Origin: Streptomyces hayashii
GTDB lineage: Bacteria > Actinomycetota > Actinomycetes > Streptomycetales > Streptomycetaceae
Assembly (NCBI RefSeq): GCF_024539815.1
Contig: NZ_JAHHIU010000078.1
Location: forward strand, 62,001-126,000
DNA length: 64,000 nucleotides
Reading direction: 5' to 3'
Positions within the stretch are counted from its first letter, which is position 1; each line of letters starts with the position of its first letter. The translations under genes were made by a program, and so were the position numbers. This document shows positions 41,572 to 50,358 of this stretch, in pieces. The notes below the pieces were generated by a model. It was given only the letters and a program-made list of their open reading frames with translations. It searched no databases and was not told the origin of the DNA.

Positions 41572-43440
41572 ATGACCAGCGACATGACTACGGCTACTGC
41601 TCCGTCCCCGATCTCGCTGATGCCGCATCAGCAGCAGATCCACGACTTCCTCGTTGACCACCCTTTCGCAGGTGCATGGGTCCCCGTAGGTGGCATGAAG
41701 ACGCTCAGCACCCTCGCGGTACTACAGACGATCCGCCCGATGGGTCACATCCTCGTCATAGCGCCCGTGGCGATCGCCCGCTCCACCTGGATCGACGAGA
41801 TCGAGAAGTGGGGCTTCCCCATCCGGACGAAGTCGCTCATCGTCGACGAGAACGACAGGAAGCTCTCCAAGGCCAAGCGCCTGAAGCGCTTCCAGGAAGT
41901 CGCCACAGATCCGCCGACGATGTACTTCATCAACCAGGAGCTGCTGACTCAGCCGTCCCAGGAGACGAAGCTGATCACGCCAGTGCCAGGCGCAGTGCCT
42001 GCCCCGACCGTCTCACCGGAGGCGACGGCGATCCTGGGTCTGCTCCAGGCACGGGGGCCACTGGGCCGAGACGAGCTGATCGACGAATACCGTGCTCTGG
42101 TCGCCGGCAACGCCAACAACCGGGTCCCCGCCAAGGCCAAGATCCGCGCCTGGATTCAGGAGTTGCTCAAGTCGGCCCTGGTGGCGTGGGAAGCCTATGA
42201 CTGCCGAACCTGTTCCGGCGCAGGCTGCGCTCAGTGCCGCTTCGGTCTGGTCGACCAGCTGCCGGTCCAGAACATCAACGGCCAGAACACCATCATCTGG
42301 CCCTTCCAGACGGTCATCATCGACGAGTCCCAGGGTTTCAAGTCGCACAACTCGCAGCGCTTCCTGGCCCTGGCAACGGTGCGGCCGGCCATGACCCGGC
42401 TCATCGAGCTGACGGGAACACCGAGCCCGAATGGTCTCCACGACCTGTGGAGCCAGATTTACCTGCTCGACCAAGGCCAAGCGCTCGGCCGGGATATCAC
42501 CCAGTTCCGCAACCGGTGGTTCGTCCCGAAGATGGTTCCCGGTACGACGACGCCGGCGAAGTGGATCCCCACGGCGAACGCCGAGGCCGAGATCCATCAG
42601 GCCATCTCGCACCTGGTGATGAGCGCGCAGAACACCACACTGATCTTGCCATCGCTCACCATCCAGGACGTCAACGTCACGCTCCCGCCTGACCTGCTTC
42701 AGGCTTACAAGGAATTCAAGCGTGACCTGGTCCTGGACATCGTGCGGACCTACACCGACGACGACGGAAAGGTGACACAGAGCGTCGAGTCGATCATCGC
42801 CGAGAATCAGGCGGTGCTTACCAGCAAGCTCATGCAGTTCGCTTCGGGCACGCTCTACGCTGCGGATCCCGACGACCCGGCCACGAAGGGCCGGTACGAG
42901 GTCATCCACGACAAGAAGCTCGAGATGGCCGAGTACCTCGTGCGCAACAATGGCGGCGAGCCCGTGCTCATCGCCTATCACTTCAAGTCGGACAAGGAGC
43001 AGCTGCTTACGAGGCTCCGGAAGGTCGGCATCGACGCGCAGGCCTTCGACGGCTCGCGCGACATGGTCCGCCGGTGGAACGCCAAGCAGATCCCGGTGAT
43101 GCTGCTCCACCCCGCCGCCGCGGGGCATGGCCTGAACCTGCAGCACGGCGGCTCGACAATGATCTGGTACACGCTGCCGTTCTCGCTCGAGCACTACATG
43201 CAGACGAACGGTCGGCTGCACCGCCCCGGCCAGCAGCGGCCAGTGATCATCCACCGGCTCATCGCCAAGGGAACGCAGGACGAGCGGATGCCCTCGGTGC
43301 TCGCCGGCAAGCAGCAGGTCCAGGACGACCTCATCCAGGCCGTGTCCGGGGACTTCAACGCCGAGCAGGCACTCCTCGCCGCCCTGGAAGAAGAGATCCG
43401 CGAGGACCTCAACGACCTCTGGGCTTCCGAGCGGGTCTGA
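41572..43440 (+). CDS. SNF2-family helicase/translocase with zinc-knuckle insert
   Basis: 622 residues. Helicase motifs run in order: a degenerate Walker A PVGGMKTLST (K43), DESQ box IIDESQGFKSHNSQRF (D251-E252), motif III LTGTPSPNGLHDLW, motif V HPAAAGHGLNLQHGG and motif VI QTNGRLHRPGQQ. Between motifs Ia and II is a ~100-residue insertion. It carries a winged-helix-like segment (LLQARGPLGRDELIDEYRA) and a CxxC-x4-CxxC knuckle (C211, C214, C219, C222). Phage and plasmid SNF2 proteins move along double-stranded DNA to aid replication or recombination. The altered P-loop keeps the lysine and threonine, so activity is likely. Confidence 0.85.
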   Translation: MTSDMTTATAPSPISLMPHQQQIHDFLVDHPFAGAWVPVGGMKTLSTLAVLQTIRPMGHILVIAPVAIARSTWIDEIEKWGFPIRTKSLIVDENDRKLSKAKRLKRFQEVATDPPTMYFINQELLTQPSQETKLITPVPGAVPAPTVSPEATAILGLLQARGPLGRDELIDEYRALVAGNANNRVPAKAKIRAWIQELLKSALVAWEAYDCRTCSGAGCAQCRFGLVDQLPVQNINGQNTIIWPFQTVIIDESQGFKSHNSQRFLALATVRPAMTRLIELTGTPSPNGLHDLWSQIYLLDQGQALGRDITQFRNRWFVPKMVPGTTTPAKWIPTANAEAEIHQAISHLVMSAQNTTLILPSLTIQDVNVTLPPDLLQAYKEFKRDLVLDIVRTYTDDDGKVTQSVESIIAENQAVLTSKLMQFASGTLYAADPDDPATKGRYEVIHDKKLEMAEYLVRNNGGEPVLIAYHFKSDKEQLLTRLRKVGIDAQAFDGSRDMVRRWNAKQIPVMLLHPAAAGHGLNLQHGGSTMIWYTLPFSLEHYMQTNGRLHRPGQQRPVIIHRLIAKGTQDERMPSVLAGKQQVQDDLIQAVSGDFNAEQALLAALEEEIREDLNDLWASERV

Positions 43441-43441
43441 T

Positions 43442-43962
43442 ACCCGTACCCATCCGACGACGGCCCCGCTCCCGGCGGCCCCCACCCCGCATCCGAAGGG
43501 ACCGACATGCCCCAGCCCCCGAGTACCACCAGCACCCGTGACCAGGAGCACACCATAGACGTTGTACGCGTCGTCGTTCGGCTGCGTGGCGAGCAGGAGC
43601 CGGAGGACCCGACCTACGTAACCTTCGAGCTCGATCTCCTCGGAGCACCGCTACCGCAGGACAGCGATGTGATCTGCCTCGGCAGCTACCACTTCCAGGT
43701 GCGAAGCAGGCGCTACCACGTATCGACCGCCCAACACGAGCCCCCGAAGGTGGTGCTTCACGTAGGGATCACGGGCCGCCGCCCGGCGGACCTCGTCACT
43801 GCCGCGGCACTCACACGAGACCTCAAGGCATACCCCTCAGTCGCTTCGATCCACTGAACAGCTCCGCCACGGCCCCGCGCCCGGACACCCGTCCCGGCCC
43901 GAGGCCGTCCCCGTACCCCGCTGCCCTTTACCGGCTAACCCGTACCCATCCGACGACGGCCC
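43442..43962. repeat. 25-bp direct repeat flanking one small gene
   Basis: The sequence ACCCGTACCCATCCGACGACGGCCC is found at 43442-43466 and again at 43938-43962, 496 bp apart, on either side of the gene at 43507-43857. Quoted in two parts: ACCCGTACCCATC then CGACGACGGCCC. The repeats may have arisen by duplication or allow excision of the gene. Confidence 0.75.
43507..43857 (+). CDS. Hypothetical 116-aa protein between direct repeats
   Basis: 116 residues from an ATG at 43507. Beta-rich (VVRVVVRLRGEQ; YVTFELDLLG; YHFQVRSRRYHVS) and basic. No family recognised. Flanked by perfect 25-bp direct repeats, so it could be a gene cassette. Confidence 0.6.
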   Translation: MPQPPSTTSTRDQEHTIDVVRVVVRLRGEQEPEDPTYVTFELDLLGAPLPQDSDVICLGSYHFQVRSRRYHVSTAQHEPPKVVLHVGITGRRPADLVTAAALTRDLKAYPSVASIH

Positions 43963-44038
43963 GGTTGTGATCCCACAGCCGGGCGGTCACTGCGGCGACC
44001 GCACACCGAACACGCATGATCAAGAAGAGGACTCCCTC

Positions 44039-44098
44039 ATGAAGAAGATCACCGCCCTCCGGTGGAACAAGCACTTCGCGTCACGTTCCGATGGGTGA
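44039..44098 (+). CDS. Possible 19-aa leader-type peptide
   Basis: MKKITALRWNKHFASRSDG, with AGAGGA upstream of the ATG. It is followed by a hairpin-dense stretch (GCGCCC-TAC-GGGCGC at 44120, GTCGGC-ATA-GCCGAC at 44152) and a terminator, the layout of a leader peptide or small-protein unit. Confidence 0.35.
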   Translation: MKKITALRWNKHFASRSDG

Positions 44099-44151
44099 CA
44101 GCGTGTCCCCCTAGGTTTCGCGCCCTACGGGCGCTGGCCTCGGGGGTCTGG

Positions 44152-44166
44152 GTCGGCATAGCCGAC
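44152..44166. repeat. Triloop hairpin GTCGGC-ATA-GCCGAC, second copy
   Basis: Identical to the hairpin at 26666-26680, 17.5 kb away, and built like the GATCAGC family (stem, three-base loop). It precedes a strong terminator. Confidence 0.65.
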
Positions 44167-44186
44167 CCGGGTGCGGGATCGATACC

Positions 44187-44222
44187 GGAACGGGCCGGGT
44201 GTTGGTGCACCCGGCCCGTTCC
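44187..44222 (+). terminator. Strong terminator hairpin
   Basis: Perfect 15-bp stem GGAACGGGCCGGGTG / CACCCGGCCCGTTCC with a 6-base loop. The ~195 bp from here to the next gene show no supported coding sequence. Confidence 0.85.
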
Positions 44223-44417
44223 CTTCATGTCCATCGACGTCTCGTCAGTGGCGTTTCCGAGTCCCGGTGATGCACCGAGCAAGACGCGTCGCAGCCACCG
44301 GCCAGACGGGAGGGCGACGCTGATCGCCGATGCCCCGGGCAAGACACCGATGAGGCCCCTCAGTGCACCAGCTGGGACACGCATCGGCCGCCAACCAGAC
44401 ACCAAGGAGGCTCGCTG

Positions 44418-44552
44418 ATGCAGGCCTACAACACCACCCGCCAGACCTACGCCTCGTGGGAAGACCGGCTGGCGACCAAGACGAGCGGCTTCGCCGTCGC
44501 GCAGGGCTATGCCGACTACATCGTGCGTCTGAGCCACCACCTCGCCGGCTGA
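44418..44552 (+). CDS. 44-aa hypothetical protein
   Basis: MQAYNTTRQTYASWEDRLATK..., with AAGGAGG 8 bases before the ATG, one of the best ribosome sites in the region. Single helix-rich domain, no known family. Confidence 0.55.
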   Translation: MQAYNTTRQTYASWEDRLATKTSGFAVAQGYADYIVRLSHHLAG

Positions 44553-44595
44553 CCCAGGCACACCCTCCTGACCGGCCTCTGGAAGGAGCGCAATC

Positions 44596-45186
44596 GTGCC
44601 CTTCGAGATCTATCGCCCTGACCTGCGCCAGTCGCGGCGCAAGCAGCGACCAGCGAAGCTCACCGTGCTCCACAGCGAGAACGGACGCTCGCAGATCACC
44701 CTGTCCGCGGGCACGCGGGACTGGCTCCGTCCCACGCCCGGCGACGCCGGTGCTCGCTGGCCGGGCAACATGCCAAAGATGAAGCTCATCGTCCTTGTGG
44801 ACCGGGATGCCCGCAAGCTCATGCTGCAGCGTTGCGCCGACGACGAGACCGGCGAGCACGTCTACGAAGTCCGTGGGCTCAACTCCAACGGAACCGCATA
44901 CATCACCGGGTGGAAGTTCGACGAAGCACTCGACATCGAAGCCGGCCACTACTTCTGTGAGCTGGTCCCTGACATGGCCGACGGCAGCGGCGGCACTGCA
45001 CGCGCCGTCACCATCTCGATGGACGCCGGCGTGCCACCGAAGAAGGGGGGAACCTCCGCCCAGCGCACTCATGTGCAGCGGCATGCTGCCGATTCTCCCG
45101 CTGAGCCGACGACGGAGATCGACCGGCAGCGCATCAACGAGATCCGCGCTGTGCTCGACGAGGGCGTCACCGTCGTCGCGCCCTAG
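44596..45186 (+). CDS. Hypothetical 196-aa protein
   Basis: 196 residues from GTG 44596 (GGAAGGAG upstream). A basic N-terminus (RPDLRQSRRKQRPAKLTVL) leads into a beta-rich central region and a helical C-terminus (TEIDRQRINEIRAVLDEG). Ends in TAG, here evidently a true stop because a new gene follows. Unknown function. Confidence 0.65.
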   Translation: MPFEIYRPDLRQSRRKQRPAKLTVLHSENGRSQITLSAGTRDWLRPTPGDAGARWPGNMPKMKLIVLVDRDARKLMLQRCADDETGEHVYEVRGLNSNGTAYITGWKFDEALDIEAGHYFCELVPDMADGSGGTARAVTISMDAGVPPKKGGTSAQRTHVQRHAADSPAEPTTEIDRQRINEIRAVLDEGVTVVAP

Positions 45187-45244
45187 CGGCGCACCGTGCC
45201 TCCACACAGCCGCAGTCCCTCCCACGAGCCAGAAAGGCATCCGC

Positions 45245-45580
45245 ATGCTCACCGTCAACAGCATGGACCTCCCGCAGACGGCGCGTGTTCTGCCGACGAT
45301 CACGATCTACGGCCCGCGGGACTGCCCAAACTTCGACAAGGCCATACAGCTCTTCGAGCGCAAAGGCATCGCCTACACGAAGATCGACCTTGAGCCGGGC
45401 GACGAGAACCACCGCCACGTCACTGAGAAGCTCGGCTGCCAGCAGACCCCGGTGATCACCGTCAAGTTGGAGGGTCAGCGGACCGTCCACTGGGGCGGGC
45501 ACCGCATGGACATGCTCATGGCCCTCGTCAGGCTCTGTGCCGAGGGCGTGGCGTCCGATCACAAAGCGGCTTCGCGATGA
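45245..45580 (+). CDS. Glutaredoxin/NrdH-like protein with CPNF site
   Basis: 111 residues. The thioredoxin-fold pattern of NrdH-type redoxins is visible: ITIYGPRDCPNFDKAIQLFERKGIAY, then a helix, then the cis-proline loop QTPVITVKL and HWGGHRMD. The usual CxxC is CPNF, so only one active-site cysteine remains, as in monothiol glutaredoxins. NrdH-type proteins feed electrons to ribonucleotide reductase, but no reductase gene is present here. The stop overlaps the next ATG. Confidence 0.7.
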   Translation: MLTVNSMDLPQTARVLPTITIYGPRDCPNFDKAIQLFERKGIAYTKIDLEPGDENHRHVTEKLGCQQTPVITVKLEGQRTVHWGGHRMDMLMALVRLCAEGVASDHKAASR

Positions 45581-46023
45581 CGGCCACCGAACTCACCATC
45601 AGCATCGAGCTGACCGAACGCCAGCAGAGCGTCACCATCGACGCGTTGTACGACAAATCCGCCGAGACCGACCGGTACCTCAGCTCCTACCGGGACACCG
45701 AAAAGCCCGGACCGCTCGACAGTTGCTGCGCGGCGCACCTCGCCCGCTTCGAGGAACGCAGCGCCCAGCGCGCGGACTTGCTTGAGCGCAGGCAACACGT
45801 CCGCAGCGCCATCGACATCGTCGACGGGGCTGTGCCTGCTGTCTGGGACAACGCAGTACCGCGGGCCCTCGCCGACGCGCTGCGCGACCGTGAAGACGAC
45901 GAGTCGCTACGGGCGGCCGAGTGGCTGGCCGAGCACGAGAACGACGACGAGCTCTGGAGCCTCATCGGTGGCCTGCTCGATCGGATCACGGAATTCGCAG
46001 ATCCGGAAGGAGGCCCGTCATGA
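45577..46023 (+). CDS. Hypothetical 148-aa helical protein
   Basis: 148 residues with ATGA overlap to the redoxin-like gene. Acidic, mostly helical (RFEERSAQRADLLERRQHVRSA; ALADALRDREDDESLRAAEWLAEHEND). A CC pair at ~50. No recognised domain. Confidence 0.6.
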   Translation: MTATELTISIELTERQQSVTIDALYDKSAETDRYLSSYRDTEKPGPLDSCCAAHLARFEERSAQRADLLERRQHVRSAIDIVDGAVPAVWDNAVPRALADALRDREDDESLRAAEWLAEHENDDELWSLIGGLLDRITEFADPEGGPS

Positions 46024-46059
46024 GCATCGATGCCCCGCACATCCAAATGGAGCCCACAC

Positions 46060-46551
46060 ATGTTCCGTAACACCGACCGACCCAAGCCCGGTGACTACGT
46101 CATCGTCGCAGAGCCCGGCATCGACAAGGGCTACGAGTCCTGCGCGTCCCTGGCGATCGGCCGGGTGACCCGGCTCGCCGACGACGGTGAACCGCTGATC
46201 GTCTACGTCGGCAGCACCGACGAGACCCAGGTGACCTTCGGCGAAGCACTGGTCATCCCGCAGTCCGTGTTCGAACAGCTCACCGGGTGCGAAGAGATCT
46301 CCCTCCCCGACGCGGAACCGGACTCCGTCCACGACTACTTCGACCGTCCACTGCGCGCCGGCGACTCGGTGCTGATCCCGGAAGGAGCGACGGCGGACCG
46401 CATCGTGGCGAGGTCGCTCTCGATCATCGATGGCATCGCCGGGCGCACCGACACCATCGTCAGGATCGGCACCGACGGTCTCGTCGCCCTGGTCTCGCCC
46501 GATGTCGGCGACTTCCCCGCGGATCTGCTGATCCGCACCAACAAACGTTGA
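46060..46551 (+). CDS. Hypothetical 163-aa protein
   Basis: 163 residues from MFRNTDRPKPGDYVIV, with GGAG upstream; the frame is open ten codons further. Beta-rich, with two segments that look like repeats of a small barrel (RPKPGDYVIVAEPG... and RPLRAGDSVLIPEGA...). Unknown function. Confidence 0.62.
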   Translation: MFRNTDRPKPGDYVIVAEPGIDKGYESCASLAIGRVTRLADDGEPLIVYVGSTDETQVTFGEALVIPQSVFEQLTGCEEISLPDAEPDSVHDYFDRPLRAGDSVLIPEGATADRIVARSLSIIDGIAGRTDTIVRIGTDGLVALVSPDVGDFPADLLIRTNKR

Positions 46552-46565
46552 CAGACAGGCACCCC

Positions 46566-47189
46566 ATGACTTCTCTGACCGAGGCCGCCCCGCACATTCG
46601 CTCTCTCGTCGCCATGAAGGAGCACGCCGACGACGGCTGGAGCATCGCCGCCTCCATCGGCGCTGAGCCGTCGATGTACTTCCCCGAGCAGGACGGCAAG
46701 GCCGTCCCGGAGGAGGGCGCGTGGATCATCGTGGTCGAGGAGCCGATGACCGAGCTGCGCTCGAGGTTCCGCGTCCCCGAGCTGTCGATGTGGCGTGCCC
46801 GTCCCTACCAGCTGAACTCCGGCGCGATAACCGTCGGCCATGGCAAGCAGGCCGCCAAGGTGTACCCCAAGCAGGCGGTCATCGCCACGCCCCGGGGAGA
46901 CCTGCACCTGTGGCCGCACGAGTACGTCGTCGCCGACCGCCCGATGGAGCTCGCGTCGGATCCCGAAGCGACCCTCAACTCGCTCGGAGGGGAGCCAGTG
47001 CTCGACGAAGAGGAGCTGTTCTACCTCATGAGCCGGGGCATCCAGCGCCACGAGGCCGTGATGCTTCTGTTCGACAAGGTGACGTCCCTCGACTTCGTCT
47101 ACGTGACGTTTCCCAAGGAGGTCACTGACGTCCTCGCCGGCGCAGGGCAGAGCCTGCGCCGGCGCATGGCACTGAAGCCCCGCGCCTAA
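46566..47189 (+). CDS. Hypothetical 207-aa protein with a SufBD-like segment
   Basis: 207 residues, MTSLTEAAPHIRSLVAMKEH.... Near the C-terminus the stretch FYLMSRGIQRHEAVMLLFDKV resembles the MSRGIPxxEAxxLL helix of SufB/SufD iron-sulfur scaffold proteins, but the beta-helix core of that family is not evident, so this may be convergence. Single gene, 14 bp after the preceding stop. Confidence 0.55.
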   Translation: MTSLTEAAPHIRSLVAMKEHADDGWSIAASIGAEPSMYFPEQDGKAVPEEGAWIIVVEEPMTELRSRFRVPELSMWRARPYQLNSGAITVGHGKQAAKVYPKQAVIATPRGDLHLWPHEYVVADRPMELASDPEATLNSLGGEPVLDEEELFYLMSRGIQRHEAVMLLFDKVTSLDFVYVTFPKEVTDVLAGAGQSLRRRMALKPRA

Positions 47190-47248
47190 CTCCACCATCA
47201 CGCGCAGCATCCAACCCACATCACGCCCTTCTAGGGGAGGACTGCCCC

Positions 47249-48050
47249 ATGGCCCGCACGCAGAAGATCACGCAGTACCAGGTTGACCAGTGGAAGAACA
47301 CGCTGGAGCAGATGCTCGAAGAGGGCAACTTCAGGCAGGACGGTCGGCCGCTGAGCCCCGCAGGGGTCGCAGAGCGCAAGCAGGAGATCGCGATGCTCCG
47401 CGGGCTGAACACCCTTCGAGTGGGCCAGGTCGTCGACCTGGACACCGTGCAGCCCATCTATGCAGACACCAACAACGCCGACAGCTAGACCCAGGTCGCG
47501 TTCGATCCGAACAACGACGTGCACTTCGCCTCGGAGATGTCTCTGACCACCGCCCAGGCAGTCGGCATGTTCCAGTGCATCGGAGAAGCAGACCAGCGCT
47601 GCGCCCAGACCCTTGAACGCTCCGACCTCCAAGTCAGCATCCGTGCCGCCCTGGCGAACCGTGAGCACCAGGTCATCGTTTTCCTGGGTCCCAACGAGGT
47701 GGCCGTCGGATCCACTGGCCACTTCTCGCCCAGTGGCCACAGCGCTACCCGCCGGCCCTACGACTGGGTCCCCCCACGACGTCAGCTTCACGCCGCGCGA
47801 CGGCGAGGTCTTCACCTCGCACCACGGGCCGGCCAACGACGAGAAGCTCGTCGAACTGCTCGTCGCGGCGCTCGTCACCGAGTGCAGCACACCGGGGGAG
47901 AGCGACCTCCCGCACGGACTGTGCGGCGACAAGGCCGATCATCAGCCGCACTCGTACATCAGCGGATCGCTGGGTGAGTTCCGGCTACCGTACGCGCCCG
48001 AGATCCAGCAGAGACCACACCCCGACACGAAGGAGCAGACTCGACCATGA
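47249..48050 (+). pseudogene. Gene interrupted by in-frame TAG and a homopolymer frameshift
   Basis: The frame starts MARTQKITQYQVDQWKNTLEQ and hits TAG at 47486-47488 after 79 codons. The same frame then continues TQVAFDPNNDVHFASEMSLTT... until a run of six C at about 47769. From there the coherent sequence (HDVSFTPRDGEVFTSHHGPANDEKLV... ADHQPHSYISG) continues in another frame to TGA 48050. One nonsense codon and one indel would restore a ~265-residue protein. The last codons overlap the next gene (ATGA). Alternatively three shorter proteins are made. Confidence 0.5.
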
Positions 48051-48415
48051 GCATCCGCATCGACACCCTCGCCATGACCGTCCGCGACTCGGTGACGGAT
48101 GCCGACGCCACCCGGGAAGACTGGATCCGGGCTATCAACCTTGCCTTCGACCAAGGCTCCGCCCCCGCCGAGCTCGACCCAACAACGGAGCGCGACACCG
48201 CGTGGCTCGTGAGCTGGGAGATCGACGCCGAAGGAGGCTCGGCTCTCGGAGCCGCGCGCCAGGTCTGGGCGGACATCTTCGGCCGCGACGGTGCCACCGA
48301 CGGGGACACCTGTGTCTTCACCGTCGTTGACAAGGCGACGGGCCAGGCCGTGGTGATCGACCTTAGTGACTACGAGGGCCGCGACGCCAAGAGTCAGGTC
48401 GCCGAACCGCTCTGA
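48047..48415 (+). CDS. Hypothetical 122-aa protein
   Basis: 122 residues, acidic, MSIRIDTLAMTVRDSVTDADA.... ATGA overlap with the interrupted gene upstream, which argues that the upstream frame still matters. A mixed alpha/beta pattern and no motif. Confidence 0.6.
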   Translation: MSIRIDTLAMTVRDSVTDADATREDWIRAINLAFDQGSAPAELDPTTERDTAWLVSWEIDAEGGSALGAARQVWADIFGRDGATDGDTCVFTVVDKATGQAVVIDLSDYEGRDAKSQVAEPL

Positions 48416-48570
48416 AGCACAAGCGTTGGGCCGGCACTGCCGGCTCGGGGGCGAAAGAAACACCCGCCTGCCGGTGGGGCCGTGCTGGAACGACCAGCCC
48501 AGCTCCACCGGCAGATTCGTTGCTGGCCCCAGCCATCTGCCGTACCCAACAAGCTCAAGGAGCAGCGCTC

Positions 48571-49167
48571 ATGACCGATCACGACTGGGACAACCCGATC
48601 ACCTGCGAGTCCGTCGGCGCGCAGCCACCCGAACACCCGAACGGGGAAAACACCGTGTCCAGTACCGCGATTCCCGAGAAGCTCATACGCGCCGTCACCG
48701 ACGCCTACCTGATGGCCCTCAGGCAGGGGGATCTTCACGCAGCGCTCGGACTCATGACGCAACTGGCCAACACGTACGGTCTGGTAGTCGTCCGCGGCCT
48801 CGCCGCCGAGCTCGCCATGAACCTTCACACCCACTGCCCGTCACGCTTCCGTACTGCCTTCGGCGGCGCGAACCTCTCCGCTCTCGCCCCCGCGGTGGAC
48901 GACGACGCGCTCACCACCCTCGATGTCGCCTCCAAGACCAACCGCCTCATGGGGCGCGGGCAGGTCACAGCTGCCGACTTGGAGGACACCGAAGTCCAGA
49001 TGCGCGTCACGGAAACCGTCCGCCACGTCGTTCAGGCGGCACTCAATGCCGCTGCTGGGCAAAGCAGTTCGGCTGTGGCCTCTCAGCTGGGCGCGCTGAC
49101 CACACCCCGCGAGCTGTCTGCGGCCGTGGCCCTGCTCACCAACGGGTTCCGCGCCGTGCTGCCGTAG
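48571..49167 (+). CDS. Hypothetical 198-aa protein
   Basis: 198 residues; AAGGAG precedes the ATG at 48571. Helix-rich (KLIRAVTDAYLMALRQGDLHAALGLMTQLANTYG...), no motif. Ends in TAG; the same frame continues through four codons to a new ATG at 49177, so the next small gene is in phase with it. Confidence 0.6.
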   Translation: MTDHDWDNPITCESVGAQPPEHPNGENTVSSTAIPEKLIRAVTDAYLMALRQGDLHAALGLMTQLANTYGLVVVRGLAAELAMNLHTHCPSRFRTAFGGANLSALAPAVDDDALTTLDVASKTNRLMGRGQVTAADLEDTEVQMRVTETVRHVVQAALNAAAGQSSSAVASQLGALTTPRELSAAVALLTNGFRAVLP

Positions 49168-49176
49168 GCGCACGCC

Positions 49177-49398
49177 ATGAGCCCCCGTGTCTGCCGCAAG
49201 GGCCATGGCCGCCCGATACCGTTCGACTGCAAGTCCGGCGCCGGACACCCAGGAACGTGCAGCCCCTTCACCCACCGGCCCCACCCACCCGAGAACGCTG
49301 ACGATCACGCTGCGCTCCTCGCTATGAGCAGGGAACGCCCGGACGCCAGCGCGAGTGCACGGGCACGCTCGGCCCCTGATTTCGCTTCACCTTCATGA
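49177..49398 (+). CDS. Hypothetical 73-aa Cys/His-containing protein
   Basis: [28 protein letters not shown]..., with three cysteines and several histidines that could bind zinc. In frame with the preceding gene, only 9 bp after its TAG, so either a separate gene or its readthrough extension. Confidence 0.4.
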   Translation: MSPRVCRKGHGRPIPFDCKSGAGHPGTCSPFTHRPHPPENADDHAALLAMSRERPDASASARARSAPDFASPS

Positions 49399-49418
49399 CG
49401 GACCTGGAGTGTCCTTGC

Positions 49419-49617
49419 ATGCCCGCATTCCTGGAGCAGCCGACGTCGCTCGACCAGATCGTCGGACAGGCGCACCTCGTCTTCCCGGGCTCGCCGCTCG
49501 AACTGCTCGTGTCCGGCCGCGGCGCGACCTCAGTGCTCCTGTATGGCCCGCCCGGATGCGGCAAGACCACCATCGCCAGCATCGTCGCGCACCAAACGGG
49601 CCGCCGCTTCGTCCTGC
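49419..49617 (+). pseudogene. Truncated second copy of rarA, N-terminal fragment
   Basis: [30 protein letters not shown]... to HQTGRRFV parallels the first ~65 residues of the RarA-like protein 0.9 kb downstream, including Walker [10 protein letters not shown]. The homology stops abruptly near 49617 and the frame runs on into unrelated sequence. Probably the left end of a tandem duplication later disrupted by insertion of the genes between. Confidence 0.7.
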
Positions 49618-49799
49618 GCGCTCTACACGGGTCCCGACGTCGGTGCGGAGCGGGCGGCACAGCCGCCCCGGACGACAGCATGAGATGCCGAGAAGCTCTG
49701 GAGGACCCGTGTTCCCCAGGGCTTCCGCATTCCTGCGACCCACCACGAGCACCACGAAGCACTGGACGTGCCAACACACGACAGGGGAGCGACAGCACA

Positions 49800-50141
49800 G
49801 TGCAGGACTTTACCGCCGGCAGGCCCCGTAGGAGCCCCAAGCCGAACCCGGCAAATCGGAACGTCACGTTCACCGGGCTGGACGTCGATGCCGACGACCC
49901 GAATGTGGCGGCCCTCAGGAAATCCATCGCTGGGAACCTCGCCCTGATGGGCGCAAACGGCATCACCTTCGCCGAGCCTGGTGAAATCACCGATGCCCGC
50001 AACCAGATCCAAGGGCGAGAAGACGCCTACATGCACGTGAGCGACGGCACATCCCATGGTTGCCTGTGCGGCTACACCGTGCAGCGCGACGCACCATCCG
50101 GAGCACCCGAGTGCCCCGTCTGCGTGCTTCTGGACGCCTGA
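49800..50141 (+). CDS. Hypothetical 113-aa protein with C-terminal Cys cluster
   Basis: Starts at GTG 49800 with GGGGAG upstream. Middle segment [34 protein letters not shown]-terminal [19 protein letters not shown] suggesting a zinc ribbon. Lies between the rarA fragment and the full rarA. A possible helix-turn-helix segment (IAAELRISGKTVYRVLNKLR) is encoded just after it at ~50180-50260, in a frame without a clear end. Confidence 0.5.
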   Translation: MQDFTAGRPRRSPKPNPANRNVTFTGLDVDADDPNVAALRKSIAGNLALMGANGITFAEPGEITDARNQIQGREDAYMHVSDGTSHGCLCGYTVQRDAPSGAPECPVCVLLDA

Positions 50142-50358
50142 ACGACGCAGCCGCCGCGATGGCCGGCAGGAGACCGACGTGCCCTCCAATTGCCGCCGAG
50201 CTCCGGATCTCCGGCAAGACCGTGTACCGGGTGCTCAACAAGCTCCGAACGCAGGAAAAGGAGCCAGCGCAGGCCGCGCCGGCTGATCCCGATCCAGCCG
50301 GCCGACCAGACGCAAGAGGAGGCTCCCTCCCGTCCGACCATCGACGAAAGGGGCCATC

